From positions 23,641,851 through 23,705,850 of the forward strand of contig CM051029.1 of assembly GCA_027627225.1 (NCBI GenBank): a stretch of DNA of 64,000 nucleotides, written 5' to 3'. The notes under the pieces were generated by a model. That model saw nothing but the letters and a program-made list of their open reading frames with translations, was not told the DNA's origin and ran no database searches. Positions 36,301-47,000 of this stretch are shown here, one piece after another. A program made the translations under genes and the position numbers. How positions within the stretch are numbered: position 1 is the stretch's first letter; every line of letters begins with the position of its first letter. Source of the stretch: Congeria kusceri. Its lineage: Eukaryota; Mollusca; Bivalvia; Myida; Dreissenidae.

Positions 36301-36941
36301 ATAGATGCAATAGATAATAGATAGAAAACAGATATTTATAACATGTCATTAAATTTATCAGAAATATTTCTATATTATTAATGTTGATATAAATATATAT
36401 AATACAAAGGAACTAGTTGCTTCTACCAACTGATTATGAGTAAATACGAATGTTATATGCTTACCGATAACATTGATGATAATCGTTCTGATTGCAGTTG
36501 CCAATCCACGTTTACACACCACACGTTGTCCATGTCTTTCCCGGGATACGCGGATGATGGTCAGATTGAGCAGGTTGTGATCACAGCTCCAAGCAAACTG
36601 TGACTGGTTTACAGGCGGTGTTGTTACATCGCCACAAAACGTTCCATTAACATAAAATGCAAGAGATGTAGCGTCGCTGCCTATGTACCATCTGTAAATT
36701 TCTGTTGATGATGTTACGCAGGTCACGGTAAAATTCGCATTTTCCAACACCTTAATTACGCCACCAGAATCACCTGAATCACCTGAAACTACTACAATAT
36801 CAAATTGATGACATCAATGAAATCATATTATTGCAATACGTATAATCAGCAAGTGTTATACTTTAGAAAATATAGTAACATTAATCCATTACCAGTTCCT
36901 ATCTCTTTCAAGAAAATCACAACTAGCATGTATGAAAACAT
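27176..36941 (-). CDS. Gene B: ITAM-bearing Ig/FN3 transmembrane receptor, intact 15-exon model
   Basis: Type I cell-surface receptor, inferred from signal peptide, Ig1-Ig9, fibronectin III, transmembrane helix and a cytoplasmic tail with tyrosine motifs. Exons in transcript order: 36893-36941, 36465-36788, 33835-34170, 33426-33713, 32954-33256, 32483-32776, 32057-32374, 31684-31959, 31226-31531, 30811-31134, 30355-30645, 29884-29994, 27849-27891, 27545-27603, 27176-27348. Every junction has AG/GT, every extracellular exon is phase 1-1, and the sum is 3,495 nt, divisible by three with a terminal TAA (1,164 residues). The ITAM-type motif suggests signalling through SH2 kinases such as Syk. The ligand is unknown. 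The gene is one member of a tandem array and starts head-to-head with a plus-strand Ig gene. Exon boundaries are read from sequence; no transcript was available. Confidence 0.85.
27545..27603 (-). CDS. Gene B exon 14: tail exon with YVNQ motif
   Basis: A 59-nt exon, acceptor ttttcag and donor gtaaga, reading NPAVNISTENGHVYVNQHF. Y1102 lies in YVNQ, a Grb2-type pYxN motif by established consensus. Copy C is nearly identical. Confidence 0.75.
27849..27891 (-). CDS. Gene B exon 13: first cytoplasmic exon
   Basis: A 43-nt exon between acceptor ttgttttcag and donor gtatag. Its phase-1 start fits the transmembrane exon and its end fits exon 14; it reads QVCQLLTSRLKPS. Copy C (63,734-63,776) keeps length and frame with three replacements or fewer, which supports it as coding. 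Confidence 0.7.
27918..28054. repeat. Foldback (inverted repeat) element in the gene B tail intron
   Basis: Two arms of about 45 bp, beginning gaaattattgacgggttagc and ending with its imperfect complement, flank a loop of about 45 bp. The tip sequence attgacgggttagcgtt looks like a transposon terminal repeat. The same element sits at 63,803-63,939 in copy C, so it predates the B/C duplication. Probably a small MITE; transcribed, it would form a long hairpin in pre-mRNA. Confidence 0.7.
28575..28648 (+). other. Possible plus-strand transmembrane-type terminal exon
   Basis: After an acceptor-like ...actaacag the frame reads IVAVLGAIIFISARRRP, a hydrophobic run ended by three arginines, then TAA. 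It could be a stray terminal exon of a plus-strand receptor, but the segment is also GC-rich and could be part of a dispersed repeat; the opposite strand is open too. No partner exon nearby. Confidence 0.2.
28780..29669. repeat. Noncoding A/B spacer with retroelement-like 3' tail
   Basis: No coding exon recognised. Two related blocks (about 28,950-29,045 and 29,200-29,285, both around 'ttttaattcat..gta..taaactat') show internal duplication. The end, aaaataaaaagattcttctt followed by TTC and ATT triplets (29,615-29,669), resembles the 3' tail of a non-LTR retroelement. The A/B homology begins immediately after it. Confidence 0.35.
29884..29994 (-). CDS. Gene B exon 12: transmembrane helix
   Basis: Residues about 1037-1073. 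A short polar linker DSNQGSS, then an uninterrupted hydrophobic helix AGAAIGGTLGALVAIGVAIV ending VVF, followed by the stop-transfer KLR. It contains small-xxx-small spacing (GAAIG), often used in helix pairing, and no charged residue in the membrane that would recruit an adaptor, consistent with the receptor carrying its own signalling motif. Confidence 0.9.
30355..30645 (-). CDS. Gene B exon 11: fibronectin type III domain
   Basis: Residues about 940-1036. SPNVPVNFRVI start, LSWEPGFDGGTEQHF (A-C strands with the FN3 tryptophan), IVMYRPL, YEIKLIAKNEIGMSE (the FN3 tyrosine and G-strand region), ending TLIKR. Membrane-proximal FN3 after Ig repeats is common in IgSF adhesion receptors. Confidence 0.9.
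30811..31134 (-). CDS. Gene B exon 10: Ig9, cysteine-less
   Basis: Residues about 832-939. The fold is recognisable from FNVIAYPTPN, YTWEKQ, FIIRNIQPGDFGKYRVNI and the YNTVDGQ turn, but neither canonical cysteine is present. Position next to the fibronectin domain is typical of membrane-proximal degenerate Ig domains. Copy A has two stop codons in this exon. Confidence 0.75.
31226..31531 (-). CDS. Gene B exon 9: Ig8
   Basis: Residues about 730-831. B-strand MPLELICNVTGDPRSN, an extra cysteine NASCEYN, F-strand MGSYKCSAGNK. The donor is a strong gtaagtac. Copy A has one extra base near the exon start. Confidence 0.8.
31684..31959 (-). CDS. Gene B exon 8: Ig7
   Basis: Residues about 638-729. 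PPFIRKMANVTV start, B-strand LIITCPVQTGNPKDTVVRW, F-strand ADEGFYTCSALN, i.e. the classic D-x-G-x-Y-x-C. The shortest and most canonical domain. Copy A has two in-frame stop codons here. Confidence 0.85.
32057..32374 (-). CDS. Gene B exon 7: Ig6
   Basis: Residues about 532-637. PPDEASLSFNQSCDDY start, B-strand LTVTCSASSRPKSTYKW, F-strand HKGSYTCTANN. Complete Cys-Trp-Cys core. In copy A a 13-bp deletion removes the F-strand cysteine and shifts the frame. Confidence 0.85.
32483..32776 (-). CDS. Gene B exon 6: Ig5
   Basis: Residues about 434-531. PPFKPEIVYHGNGTF start, B-strand YYLNCTSESNPPARIRW, F-strand QTCEATNTM. The conserved Cys pair and Trp make this a normal I/C2-like domain. Nearly identical to copy A 3,962-4,255; copy A has two further versions of this exon. 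Confidence 0.85.
32954..33256 (-). CDS. Gene B exon 5: Ig4, atypical and hybrid
   Basis: Residues about 333-433. It has SPTCTIG and LYMECLS on the N-terminal side and TFTLK-type E-strand sequence, but no YxC in the F strand, so it is a degenerate Ig fold. Its 5' part matches copy A unit a (6,854-7,070) and its 3' part copy A unit c (4,432-4,740), with the switch near 33,138-33,153. It looks like a product of unequal recombination. Confidence 0.75.
33426..33713 (-). CDS. Gene B exon 4: Ig3
   Basis: Residues about 237-332. B-strand QLCCSISGGNPLAKLDW with C-strand tryptophan, F-strand RTCYCKASHEYGW. Cysteines flank the standard pair (LCC, CYC), so a second disulphide is likely. The donor is a weaker gtatta. 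Copy A carries a CAA to TAA change in this exon. Confidence 0.8.
33835..34170 (-). CDS. Gene B exon 3: Ig2
   Basis: Residues about 125-236. B-strand LTSLSCTTSGYPAP, an extra cysteine in GTCGLPEG, and F-strand TICCAANNS. Several N-glycosylation sequons (NSS, NRT, NKT, NNS). Intact here; copy A has lost 17 bp inside this exon. Confidence 0.8.
34171..36464 (-). other. Gene B intron 2 (2.3 kb)
   Basis: No Ig exon seen. It contains a moderately GC-richer stretch at about 34,800-35,420 with several overlapping open frames on the plus strand, also present in copy A (8,640-9,260). I do not recognise that stretch. The rest is AT-rich with no obvious element. Confidence 0.6.
36465..36788 (-). CDS. Gene B exon 2: Ig1, V-like with four cysteines
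   Basis: Residues about 17-124. B-strand NFTVTC, C-strand YRW, then two extra cysteines (TFCGDV and AWSC), and an F strand HGQRVVC. The extra pair recurs in the plus-strand partner's Ig domain, which suggests common ancestry. The acceptor is tagtag and the donor GTTATCG/gtaagc. A second in-frame acceptor, ttcag six bases inside the exon, is possible. Confidence 0.8.
36893..36941 (-). CDS. Gene B exon 1: signal peptide
   Basis: ATG at 36,941 reading MFSYMLVVIFLKEIGT plus one base, then donor gtaatg. The hydrophobic core YMLVVIFL makes a short signal peptide for entry into the secretory pathway. The phase-1 end joins the Ig1 exon after an intron of about 104 bp. Copy A has the same exon with three substitutions. 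The 5' untranslated extent is unknown. Confidence 0.75.
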
Positions 36942-37133
36942 AATTGCGTGCGACTTGAAGTGTAGGTTGATAGCTTTAACTAGCGGACGTAAACTCCGAA
37001 TTTATTTAACTACACATGTCAGGCAATCTAACTTTGCGACACTAGCCAATAGCGGTTAACTACAGTAATTCAAGTAGTAATTTGTTTTAGCATTTTCAAG
37101 TAGTTTGTGCCTTTGTTGATTTCGTTTGAAGCT
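36942..37133. promoter_or_regulatory. Shared head-to-head promoter region, copy B
   Basis: Only 192 bp separate the minus-strand ATG (36,941) from the plus-strand ATG (37,134), so both 5' UTRs and any promoter must lie here. A CCAAT box at 37,046-37,050 is retained in copy A. No TATA box is convincing. Bidirectionality is inferred from layout. Confidence 0.55.
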
Positions 37134-37591
37134 ATGGATAGGAAATATCTAGCTGTTTTAATAATATCTTGTTGTTCCTGTTCTGAAGGTAACTTAACGA
37201 TATTTAAATAACACTACGAGAAACAATACATTGTTTGTTAAATGCATTTCTACATTATGTCGAGCACTAAAATGTACTAAATTGTAACTTATCAAATAAA
37301 ATTAAAAGGGAGTCGATCAATTAGATTAGATCAAGATGACTTATGTAGCGTATGAATTATATTTGAAAACTTACATGCACATTAATTGGAATGAGGTTTT
37401 GTAAAACTGAACACATTTCATTAACATTAAAACTGATGAATTATTCGTTTCAGAGTTTAAAGAGTATTTATTTCTTTGTTCAATACAATAAGTATGTACA
37501 CTACATGTGTTTGTATTAATTAAAAATTAAAGGCAAAATGTCAAAATGAGATAACAAAACATAATCACTTTAGTATAGTGCAGAATTATTA

Positions 37592-38204
37592 ACCTGACAC
37601 TCATGAATATTCCGTATGCAATCGGGATTTATTTATAGATACCACGACATGTATCGAGCGTAGCGTAGGCAATACTACAATGTAAATTGATATCTTATTG
37701 GTTTAGATATCGCACAGCGCGAATGGTGTAGTGGAACAGATGCCGCGCTTGCGTTGCCAAGTTTTGAGTTTGAGTCTCGGCATCGAAATGCTATAAACAT
37801 TTTATTTTACACATTTTGTTGCGGGTTAGTACTCACGTTTGTCACGATTTATCCATTGAGTGTGTGATTGTAATTTAAACATAAGTAAATATACTATAAA
37901 AATAATTTCAAACATAACAGTAACCTATTAAAATATTCTACATTTTTTAATTAATATCTCATGATCTGCATATTTTAAGACTAACTCATAACATTAAAAA
38001 AAAAAGGTCACTGACAGACGGAATTGAACTCGGTTCGATGACGTGAAGAGCTAGCACTTATACCACACGACCATTAAATATCACTCTCGCTATCCCGTAT
38101 TTAAATCTATATCAACATAAATTGCTATAACAGAAACTCGTCCAAAACAACGCAAACAACCCAACACACTAACGGTTTGTCACGAAGATTAATGAGTGTC
38201 AGGT
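37592..38204. mobile_element. 613-bp TA-flanked MITE-like element with two tRNA-like modules, copy B
   Basis: Terminal inverted repeats ACCTGACACTCAT(g/t)AAT, 17 bp with one mismatch, flanked on each side by TA, as for Tc1/mariner-type insertion. No transposase. Two tRNA-like modules face each other inside (about 37,720-37,785 plus; 38,006-38,074 minus). By eye identical to the copy A element. Confidence 0.65.
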
Positions 38205-39480
38205 TACTAATTTCACACTACAATATGATTTCATTTTTTTTCCTACAAGGGAAACATTAGCAAATTTACATTTAAACACCATTGAAGCATAATGTATGCA
38301 TTTCGAGATGACATGTATCCATGCGCATTATTTTGTTATTATTTGTTAGATTTAATAAACTTAATTTTCCTATTTATGTATGTTTCACATCATAAATAAA
38401 AAGTAGATTTAGAAATGAAAAAGAAATAGCCCTTTTTAATGACCAAATATATAAGTTCGAGCTAACATTACAACGTCTAATAGAAAAAAAATCAGTGCAC
38501 TTGTATTTTTGTCCTTTATAACATTTTTTATTATTCATAATACACAATCACCCATAAAAACCCCAAACATTTGATAAGCACATCAGCAATTATATTTGTT
38601 ACGACTACATAACATAATATTTTGTAACATGTATGAATTGTTGTTACAAAATGTCATCCTTATATATGAATTACATTGAATAAAAAATATATGGTTGTGT
38701 AGCTTATTTTAAGCTTTGTTTTTTTTTTATCGTTTATTTAATAAATGGAATGTGACATGATTGTGGTGGTCCGGTGGGTTGTATCGCTCTCGTTGATATT
38801 TAGATCCACAATTGAGGTTTGAATATTGGGTTTATTTAAAATTTTCAAAAATAGACATTTTCCAAAAATGTAATATACATATAACATTGATTTACAATAT
38901 GGTAAGCATGGAATACATGTAATATGTTTTGGCAATATACTTTAATTATGATTCAATTAGAATTTTATTATTTTCGAAATAGTGTATCCCAGGCGGCCCT
39001 TTGAAGATACATTATAAACAATCACTAATTACTAAGTGACTGTCAGATGCATATTATAGTTAAAGCTATCATGCTTGAGTTTGAAAAGTTATGCAAAGTT
39101 AAAAATATACAAATCATGAATTTAGAAAAAAATGAGAAATCAATATAATTATTATATGCAAAAAGTACATAGTTTGTTAAATACACCGTCAAAGAATGTT
39201 TACACTTAAGCCCAGTTTACACGTTTTGTTTTAGCAGATATGTAAACGCAGATCTGCTTCAAACCAATCTGCTCTTTATCCGTACACCTTATGACAAACA
39301 CAGATCGTTCTTTCTTGTGTTCCCCGAGGATCTATCCACTCAAGAACCACGTGTTTTGCAGGGAAGATATTGCAATATTTTGGTATTTTATCAAATTATG
39401 TGACTGAACAAAAACGCCTATGAACACAACAACAACACCATCGCTATCATCTTTATAATCATCAACAACAACAGCATACA

Positions 39481-39855
<375 letters not shown>

Positions 39856-41177
39856 TCATTTCCTTCTGCTAAAGAGCAAGTTCTATTTGCTCTGTTTCGC
39901 ACATCCGCTAGAAGGCCTAATTTACACGGTATATTTCAGCAGACTTGCTGAGACAGAAATGTAAAAGCAGCCCCTGTATACTGGGCTTAAAAGTGCTTTA
40001 TAAAACTGATCAGTTCTTTCTTTCTTCTTTTCTTGCTTTCTTCAGAAACACGTATAACTATTTATATTTGTTTATTATTATCAACAATATGAAGCCGATT
40101 GAATGTGCGTTATAGCTTTAGCACACGGTCGTTGAGTTATGCAAAACTCATTTAAATGTTGGTTTATTTCATGGATAAACGTTCGATAACGCTATTAAAC
40201 TTAAAACCTCTGTCACTACAACGCGTGTTATTATCAATAGCTACATGGTATTATTGATCGATTGGAAGCATAACATGTAGGATCACTGCGATGGAGTGAA
40301 CACAATATATGTCCGAAGACATCTGCCCATTTGCAACGTATATTTGTGTTGAAAATACTACGATTATGAACTATGAACAATTCTTTGTTGGAAGAAAATG
40401 AATTCAAGCAACAATGCGTGTGTTACGTAGTTTAAGTTAATTTCATTGCATTGCAGGTGCAGTAACAATTATGGACAAAAATACGCGTCCTCTTATTGGA
40501 CAAGCCTTCACACTGTCATGCAAGAACACAGAGCAATTTGATACAAGGTGGGAATTCAACGGCACTGTACAGGCAGACTGTCAGGTAGCTCTTCAACTGT
40601 GTAGCACCCTTTCAGACAAACACACGGCTACTATGGACAAAAATAAACTTGAATTTAATTTGACAATTAAAAATGTTTCCTTTTCATCGTGTATGCTTTA
40701 CAAAGGCTAATGGAGCTTTAAAAGTTGCACGTAAGTATAACTAGGATAATCAGTATGGCATATTGATTGTTAGCTACGTTGTTTCATTGTAAATTCCAAT
40801 CGAAATATTAAATTGTTTATAAAACTCTATCTTCTTTGCCAAACAAGTTAAATTTTCAACAAGTGACAAGTGTGACAAAATAATACAGAAATGGTTATAT
40901 TATTTCAACACTCGGGTATTTGTATTAAATATTGTATATTTCGACAGTAGCGACACACCATTCATAGTTAACACGACTGACAGTGGTTTTACTGTTAAAA
41001 CGAAATGCCACTCGCCTGGCATTGTTAACAATGTGAAGCTGTGTTTGAAGAAAATATCGGTGATCTTTTTTTCGTGTTAATTCTTGATTTTTTCGTTTTA
41101 AAATTAATCTCGAGTAAATAAGTACATAGTTATTTTACGGTCTTTTGTATTATGTTATGTCATAAATAAAACATCAG

Positions 41178-41375
41178 ATGGGAAAACGTGACGAACTATT
41201 TCAGCAACAAAACGAACTTTGTGAACCCCTGAACATAGCATCTAAATCATCTGATTGCGAAGAACTGTGTATCGACGAACATTAGGTGACATCAACAGTC
41301 CAACACACCTTTGACACATCATCTAGCCCTAATAATCAAGCTCGTTACACCAACTGTAACGTTTTATTTCAATGA
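41178..41375 (+). pseudogene. Tail-like open stretch with in-frame TAG, copy B
   Basis: After an acceptor-like aacatcag the frame reads MGKRDELFQQQNELCEPLN and on to CIDEH, then TAG (41,283-41,285), then continues in the same frame through QHTFDTSSSPNNQARYTN to TGA (41,373-41,375). The acidic, serine-rich composition looks like a cytoplasmic tail. Same stop in copy A. May be a decayed exon of the plus-strand partner; no family recognised. Confidence 0.3.
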
Positions 41376-42009
41376 CCCCACTCTCAGTCCTAAGACCTGG
41401 ACATCACCGACAGAATATTTTACAAATGGGGGTAAGGATTTGTGTCCGCGATGTCATTCAGTATGTTAATACATAAAAGCAAAGCATGACTTGACAATAA
41501 TATATATTTATATGTTGAAGTTAGATTTAGCGAATTCATTTTTTAGCATTACAATCATTAATACCAATGACCACTCATTGTGTTGTTTTTGATTTAAAAT
41601 TGAAAACAAACATTATCAAAAAATGAAATTGTAATGCGTTAATTGTGTCTATTTCAGGATCTGTCTGGTTCAGAAAGTGGGAGCTCCTCTTTGTTGTGCA
41701 AATGTTAATGATGACAATGTAGTAACTGAGACATGAAATGAAATTTATTATCAAAATAGGTACATTTTATAACAGACGATGCCAAAGTAACACGACTTCA
41801 TAAACATAAAGTGTTGGAGATTTATGTATATATAATTTTATTATCAGCCTGCAACTATATCATGCTGGATTTAATACATGTTCCCAAATTTGAACTAATA
41901 ACATGAGTGTTTGTCTTGCTTGTGGTAACTATTAGTAGAAATTGAATTACTCAAATTTGAAATTTCAACATGTTTCCGTAATGTTTGACAAGATTTTATT
42001 TACAACAAA

Positions 42010-42490
42010 TCCAGAAGGCCAAGGCCCATGTGGGCAATGATGGTACGTGTGTATAACACATACATTCAACATCAAAATAGATAATGTTGTAAAGAAATGA
42101 ACATATATGTGTATGTATTTGAAAGACATTAGCAATAAGTAAATAAGGTCGTAATTCAAATCGTGATATCTACAATTCACATTTGTACGACAAATTACAA
42201 ATAGGGCCAATGAGTTGAACAAAGTAAACTGTATATATATATACAGTATGTAGATATATGATGGTACATGCGTATAACGCAAACCGTCAAATCTACATCG
42301 AAATAGATGAGGAATGAAAAAGCACATACATGTGTGTTTATTGCTATTAGTAAATAAGGGTGTAATTCAAATTGTAATATCTACCATTCACAATTGTACG
42401 ACTAATCACAAAAAACGGGTAATGAGTTTAACAAAGTAAAATGTATATATATATATATAAATATATACGGCAAATGGATGGTATTTAAGT
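42010..42490. repeat. Tandem repeat of about 225-bp units, copy B
   Basis: Two diverged monomers beginning gatggtac..g..tataac and ending in (TA)n near gtatatatatatac, plus the start of a third. Noncoding. Confidence 0.6.
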
Positions 42491-44092
42491 ACTATTATCA
42501 AACGTTTCCACATGCAATTTATAAACAAAATACTTGTGTTTATTCCCTTACAATAGCACCTATACGAAACGAAACAATAGGAGTTATAGGGAAAAACGAA
42601 GATAAAACTTCTTAACACATATAAGACTATAAGAAACAATAAACCAGTTTCGAATAAAACAAATATATACAATTATAACTAACTAATTAAATGTATAAGG
42701 AGGGAACATAGTACCCGGGAATACTCTCGGGTTAAATGAAATAGTAACAAAGGTAAAAAGGTTGAATAATTTCAAGCTGACTCAATAAAAAGTTGATAAT
42801 CAAACATTATTAGATAGAAACAAACACAATAACAATCATAAATGACAATAAAACGTTACTTTTCATATGCTGTCAGTTAAAATCTTTACAAGTCACCTTA
42901 TTGCACCTGATCCTCTGAATGTCTTAACGCTATATTTGTAATCGTTTTGGGCCATCATGGTCCTCTTATAATACTGTAATTTTATTATTGCTGTATTGAT
43001 CTATGTATTTTACTCTTTCTGCAATTTTCACACTCTTAAATTACACTATAATTCTTACACTACGATTTTATCATGCTGTCTTAATAAATGAATTTATTAT
43101 TTATTTCAACCTGTGTCTTATGTAAGTTGGTATTTGTTTTTATTGTTAAGTCGGTAGGATAGCTTATGTTTATATGCGTTATCATATGTTTCGACAATAA
43201 ACACATTTTGAATTGACTGTACTTGTGAAATTATTCTGACGGGGTTGTTTGTGTCTGATTTTTAAGGCAACCAAAAGCCAAAAACCTGACATGTACTATT
43301 TTTGTCAAAAACCACTGGTTGTATTAAAATCACAGAAATGCTCCTTTGGAGACCCTATACTAAATTCTTTTAAATAAGTTTGACTAGCTTAAACACGACC
43401 GTCAGTGGGTTGGAGAATCTTCCTTATATGCTACTGAAAACGTTGACATTTTTCTTGTTAGAAACAACTTGCCGGATTTTAAAATAATTCCACAGAAAAG
43501 TTTCTTGCGTGACCGTCTACCAAATGTCCTCAGATAACTTTTGTGTGTTAAAAAGAACACCAAAACCATGCCTTATTAGACTCACAGACGGATGAGCAAT
43601 ATTTTTGCCATCATGGCCCTTTTGTTTTATTTTATAGTTTAATATTTATTTTGTAATCAACGATGAAAAGTTATACATGTCTATAATCAGTTATCGGATC
43701 AAACATGTTTTTAGAAGGAAATCGTTAGGATTAACAATATACGGAGAGTACTGTTGTGGTTTGCTACTGCTCTTACCACTAAAAGGAGAAGGCCAACTTC
43801 ACTCTCATACAACATTACCGGTTTGTTTCCGTCGTGAAGTTTTGTGTTATTTCGTGACAATAACGCCCAAAATTATCCGGAAAGTAAATAACAGCATATT
43901 TTACCACACACACCTTCAAATAAAAGGCGTGTTATTCACAGTTTAGTTGTTGATGATTGTTATCGAGTTACCATGCAACAAGGCATACACGGACATAAGA
44001 TCAATTCGTCACTTGATTTGTAACTTGTTTTACAGCGATCATATCGGCACACAGTATAACCAATCTCTTTGTTCGTTGAATTTAGTTTTTAG

Positions 44093-45500
44093 CCCTCACC
44101 ATCTATGATGGAGGGCATATAGTGTTTGCCCTGTCCATGTGTAAATACGTATGTACGAATGTACGTATATACGTACGTATGTTCGGATTCTTGACCGGTG
44201 CATAATTTCGTCCGGCATGGAAGGATGATCATGTAACTTGGCAGACTTAAAGGTCAAAGGTCAAACATAAGAATTTCAGACATAGGTTCAGAGCATACTT
44301 TGGTCTAACACGGAAGGATTTTCAATAAACTTAGTAGATATGTTAGACATGATAAGACGTTTTGTTTGCACGCAACAACTAGGTCTCTATATCCAAGGTC
44401 AAGGTCACCCTTAAAACTTAAATGCCAAAGGTCAAATATAAGGATATCAGCAATAGGTCCTGTCCAGAACATAACTTGATCCAGCTTGGAAGCATTTTCA
44501 AATAACTTGGCATAAATAATACGCATGATAAGACGGTGTGTCAGGCGGGAAAAACGAGGTCCTTAGTACCTAGGTCGAGGTCACAATTCAAGGTCAAGGT
44601 CAAATATAAGAATTTAAGCCATAGGTCCTGTCCGAAGAATAAGTTGGCCCAGCATTTAAGTATCTTCAAATAACTTGGCAGAAATGAGCATGACAAGGCA
44701 GTGTATTGTGCGCAAGAACCAGGTCCTTATGTCCAAGGTCAAGGTCACACTTAACAGTCAAAAGTCTAAATATGAATTTTAGCCATAGGTATTGTCCAGA
44801 GCTTAATTTTGTCAAAGAATTTTCAAATAAAATGGCAGAAGTGATAGGAATTATAAGGCTGTGTGTCGCGTGCAAGAACCAGGTTGCAAGGTACAAGGTC
44901 AATGTCACATTTAAAGGTCAAATTTAAGAATAAAATCCTCTGACCCAGTCAGAAGGATTACTTTGTCCAGCATTGAAACATTTTCAAATAACTTGGCAGA
45001 AGTGTAAAACATTTTGAAATGGTGTTTCACGCTAAATAACTGGGTCCCTTTGTCCAAGGTCACGGTCACATTTTAAGGTCAAATATCAGTATAAGAATTA
45101 AATCCTCTGACACTGGTCGAAGCATAATTTAGTCCAGCATTGAATGATGTTTAAATTATTTGGTAGAAGAGTTAATTTTTATGGGAGGTGTATCACAAAC
45201 AATAAACCAGGTCCTTAGGTCCAAGGTCAAGATCACACTCAAAGGTTAAATATATGATTGAAAGCCTTCTGAGTACATCCAGAGCATAAATTTGTCTGGC
45301 ATTGAAGGATTTTCAAATAACTTTGCAAAAGTGGTAAGTATTATTTGATGGTGTGACACATTCAAGAACCAGGTCCCTATGTCTGAGGTTAAGGTTACTT
45401 TTCAAGGTGAAAGTTCAAATCATTTTCTAGAGCACAATATTTGAAGCATGCAGGGATTGTCAAATAAGTTTTCAGAAATGATCACCATCTCAAGTTGGGA
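44093..45500. repeat. AGGTCA-rich tandem repeat region, copy B
   Basis: Begins gccctcaccatctatgatgg and runs through about seven diverged monomers of roughly 110-170 bp, each with 'aaggtcaaggtcaca', 'cataggtcctgtcc', 'caaataacttggcag'. I associate this family with bivalve genomes. The unit near 44,390 is longer than its copy A counterpart. No coding potential. Confidence 0.8.
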
Positions 45501-46764
45501 TGTTGGAAGCAAGAAAATGAATTATGAAGTCAATAAATCACTTCCCTTTTATTGATAGTGTCCATAATATAACTCATTATTATACATATTATACAAGCCA
45601 TTTTGTTGATTAAAGATATTGATTAAAGATAATAAGAGCAAGTAAAGCATAAAGGAACAATAGCTCACAATTTCCAAAAAGTTTTAATAACTTCCCTTTC
45701 TGATTTTCTGTCAGTACTCTCCATTTTAATTTATTGGATTTTAAGTACCTTAACTTACTTCTCAGAATGAGAGTAGACATGTAATAGAAAATACAATATT
45801 AAAGAACCATTCTCCTTTTGCAAATAATTGGTATGCATATCGACAATGCGGTGCCATGCAGAAACGGCTGCATAGGTGGTGGCATCCGTGTCGTTGAGAC
45901 ACATTTTTAGTTTTGACGGCTATTGTGCATTTTAACCTGGTCGGTTTAGTGTCAACGTCGTCAGATTGATCATGTGCGCACTTTTGTATTTGAAGCGTCG
46001 AAAAAAATTACATACGAGGGTAAAAACCAAATGGAGGTACATTGTGTTTCCAAATTGTAATTCCGCCTGTATGTCGGATTATAAGAATACAGTGTTTGTA
46101 TAGTACCGACAATGAGAAAATTGTATCTTGCTATGTTTTAATAACATCTATAGAATGTACCAAATATCAGTATGCAGTACCCCGAATCAACAATGACTAT
46201 ATGATGCGTCCACTGTGTAGTTATGATATAGTATATAACATACGCGTGTAGGCAGTTGTCTAGGTAGGGTATTAGATGCATGCTTGGCTTAATAACAACG
46301 TCTCAGCTGTAATAACGTACTGCTTTTGGTGTGATTATATTGTTGAGATTTGCTTTGTTTAATTGATCTACTTAGAGTCAAAGATGCATGTTGAAGAGTT
46401 TACAAGAATGTACGATAAAGATAAAGATAATGATGATGATGATGATGATTCTGCATCTGCTGTTGCTCTTTTTGATAATAACGTTCTAGTCGTATAATGG
46501 TTTTCTTATTTCTTGTTGCCTCAAAGTCAAACGCATCTGTTGATAATGTTCAGCTTATATATGTATGTTTTAATACAATCAGGCTCTAATTTAGCTTTTA
46601 AAATCATATACAGCTATTCAGTTAGCTGTTATTCGTAAAAATAATATTTCGTACATGCAAACAACATTATCAAAGAACACATCAAGTCGATTAATACCAG
46701 TGTTCATTATAATTTACAAAGTCTGAAATAACGTTGATAAATAAATCAATAAATATTTGTACAG

Positions 46765-47000
46765 TCCCTGAAAATGTGCAATGCACAGTTCTAAATGCAA
46801 AGTTGCATTTAAACGAACAAAACATTTCAGCAGCACTATTGGAGATATTGTCATAATTAGACTAGTTCAAGGTGGCTACCGCCAACTCAACACAATGTTA
46901 TCGATTTCCTACATAATACAAGGTAATCTGAAACGCCTGTCGTTGTGGCCTTCTATGAAGAATGCAAACCTCCTTTGTGCGTTACTGAATGATTTATAAT
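46765..47000 (+). pseudogene. Fibronectin III-like relic, copy B
   Basis: Acceptor-like tatttgtacag then PENVQCTVLNAKLHLNEQ; after a frame change, VQGGYRQLNT and ISYIIQGN resemble the C-C' part of an FN3 domain. No single frame covers it. Sequence matches copy A. Probably a decayed exon of the plus-strand partner. Confidence 0.35.
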
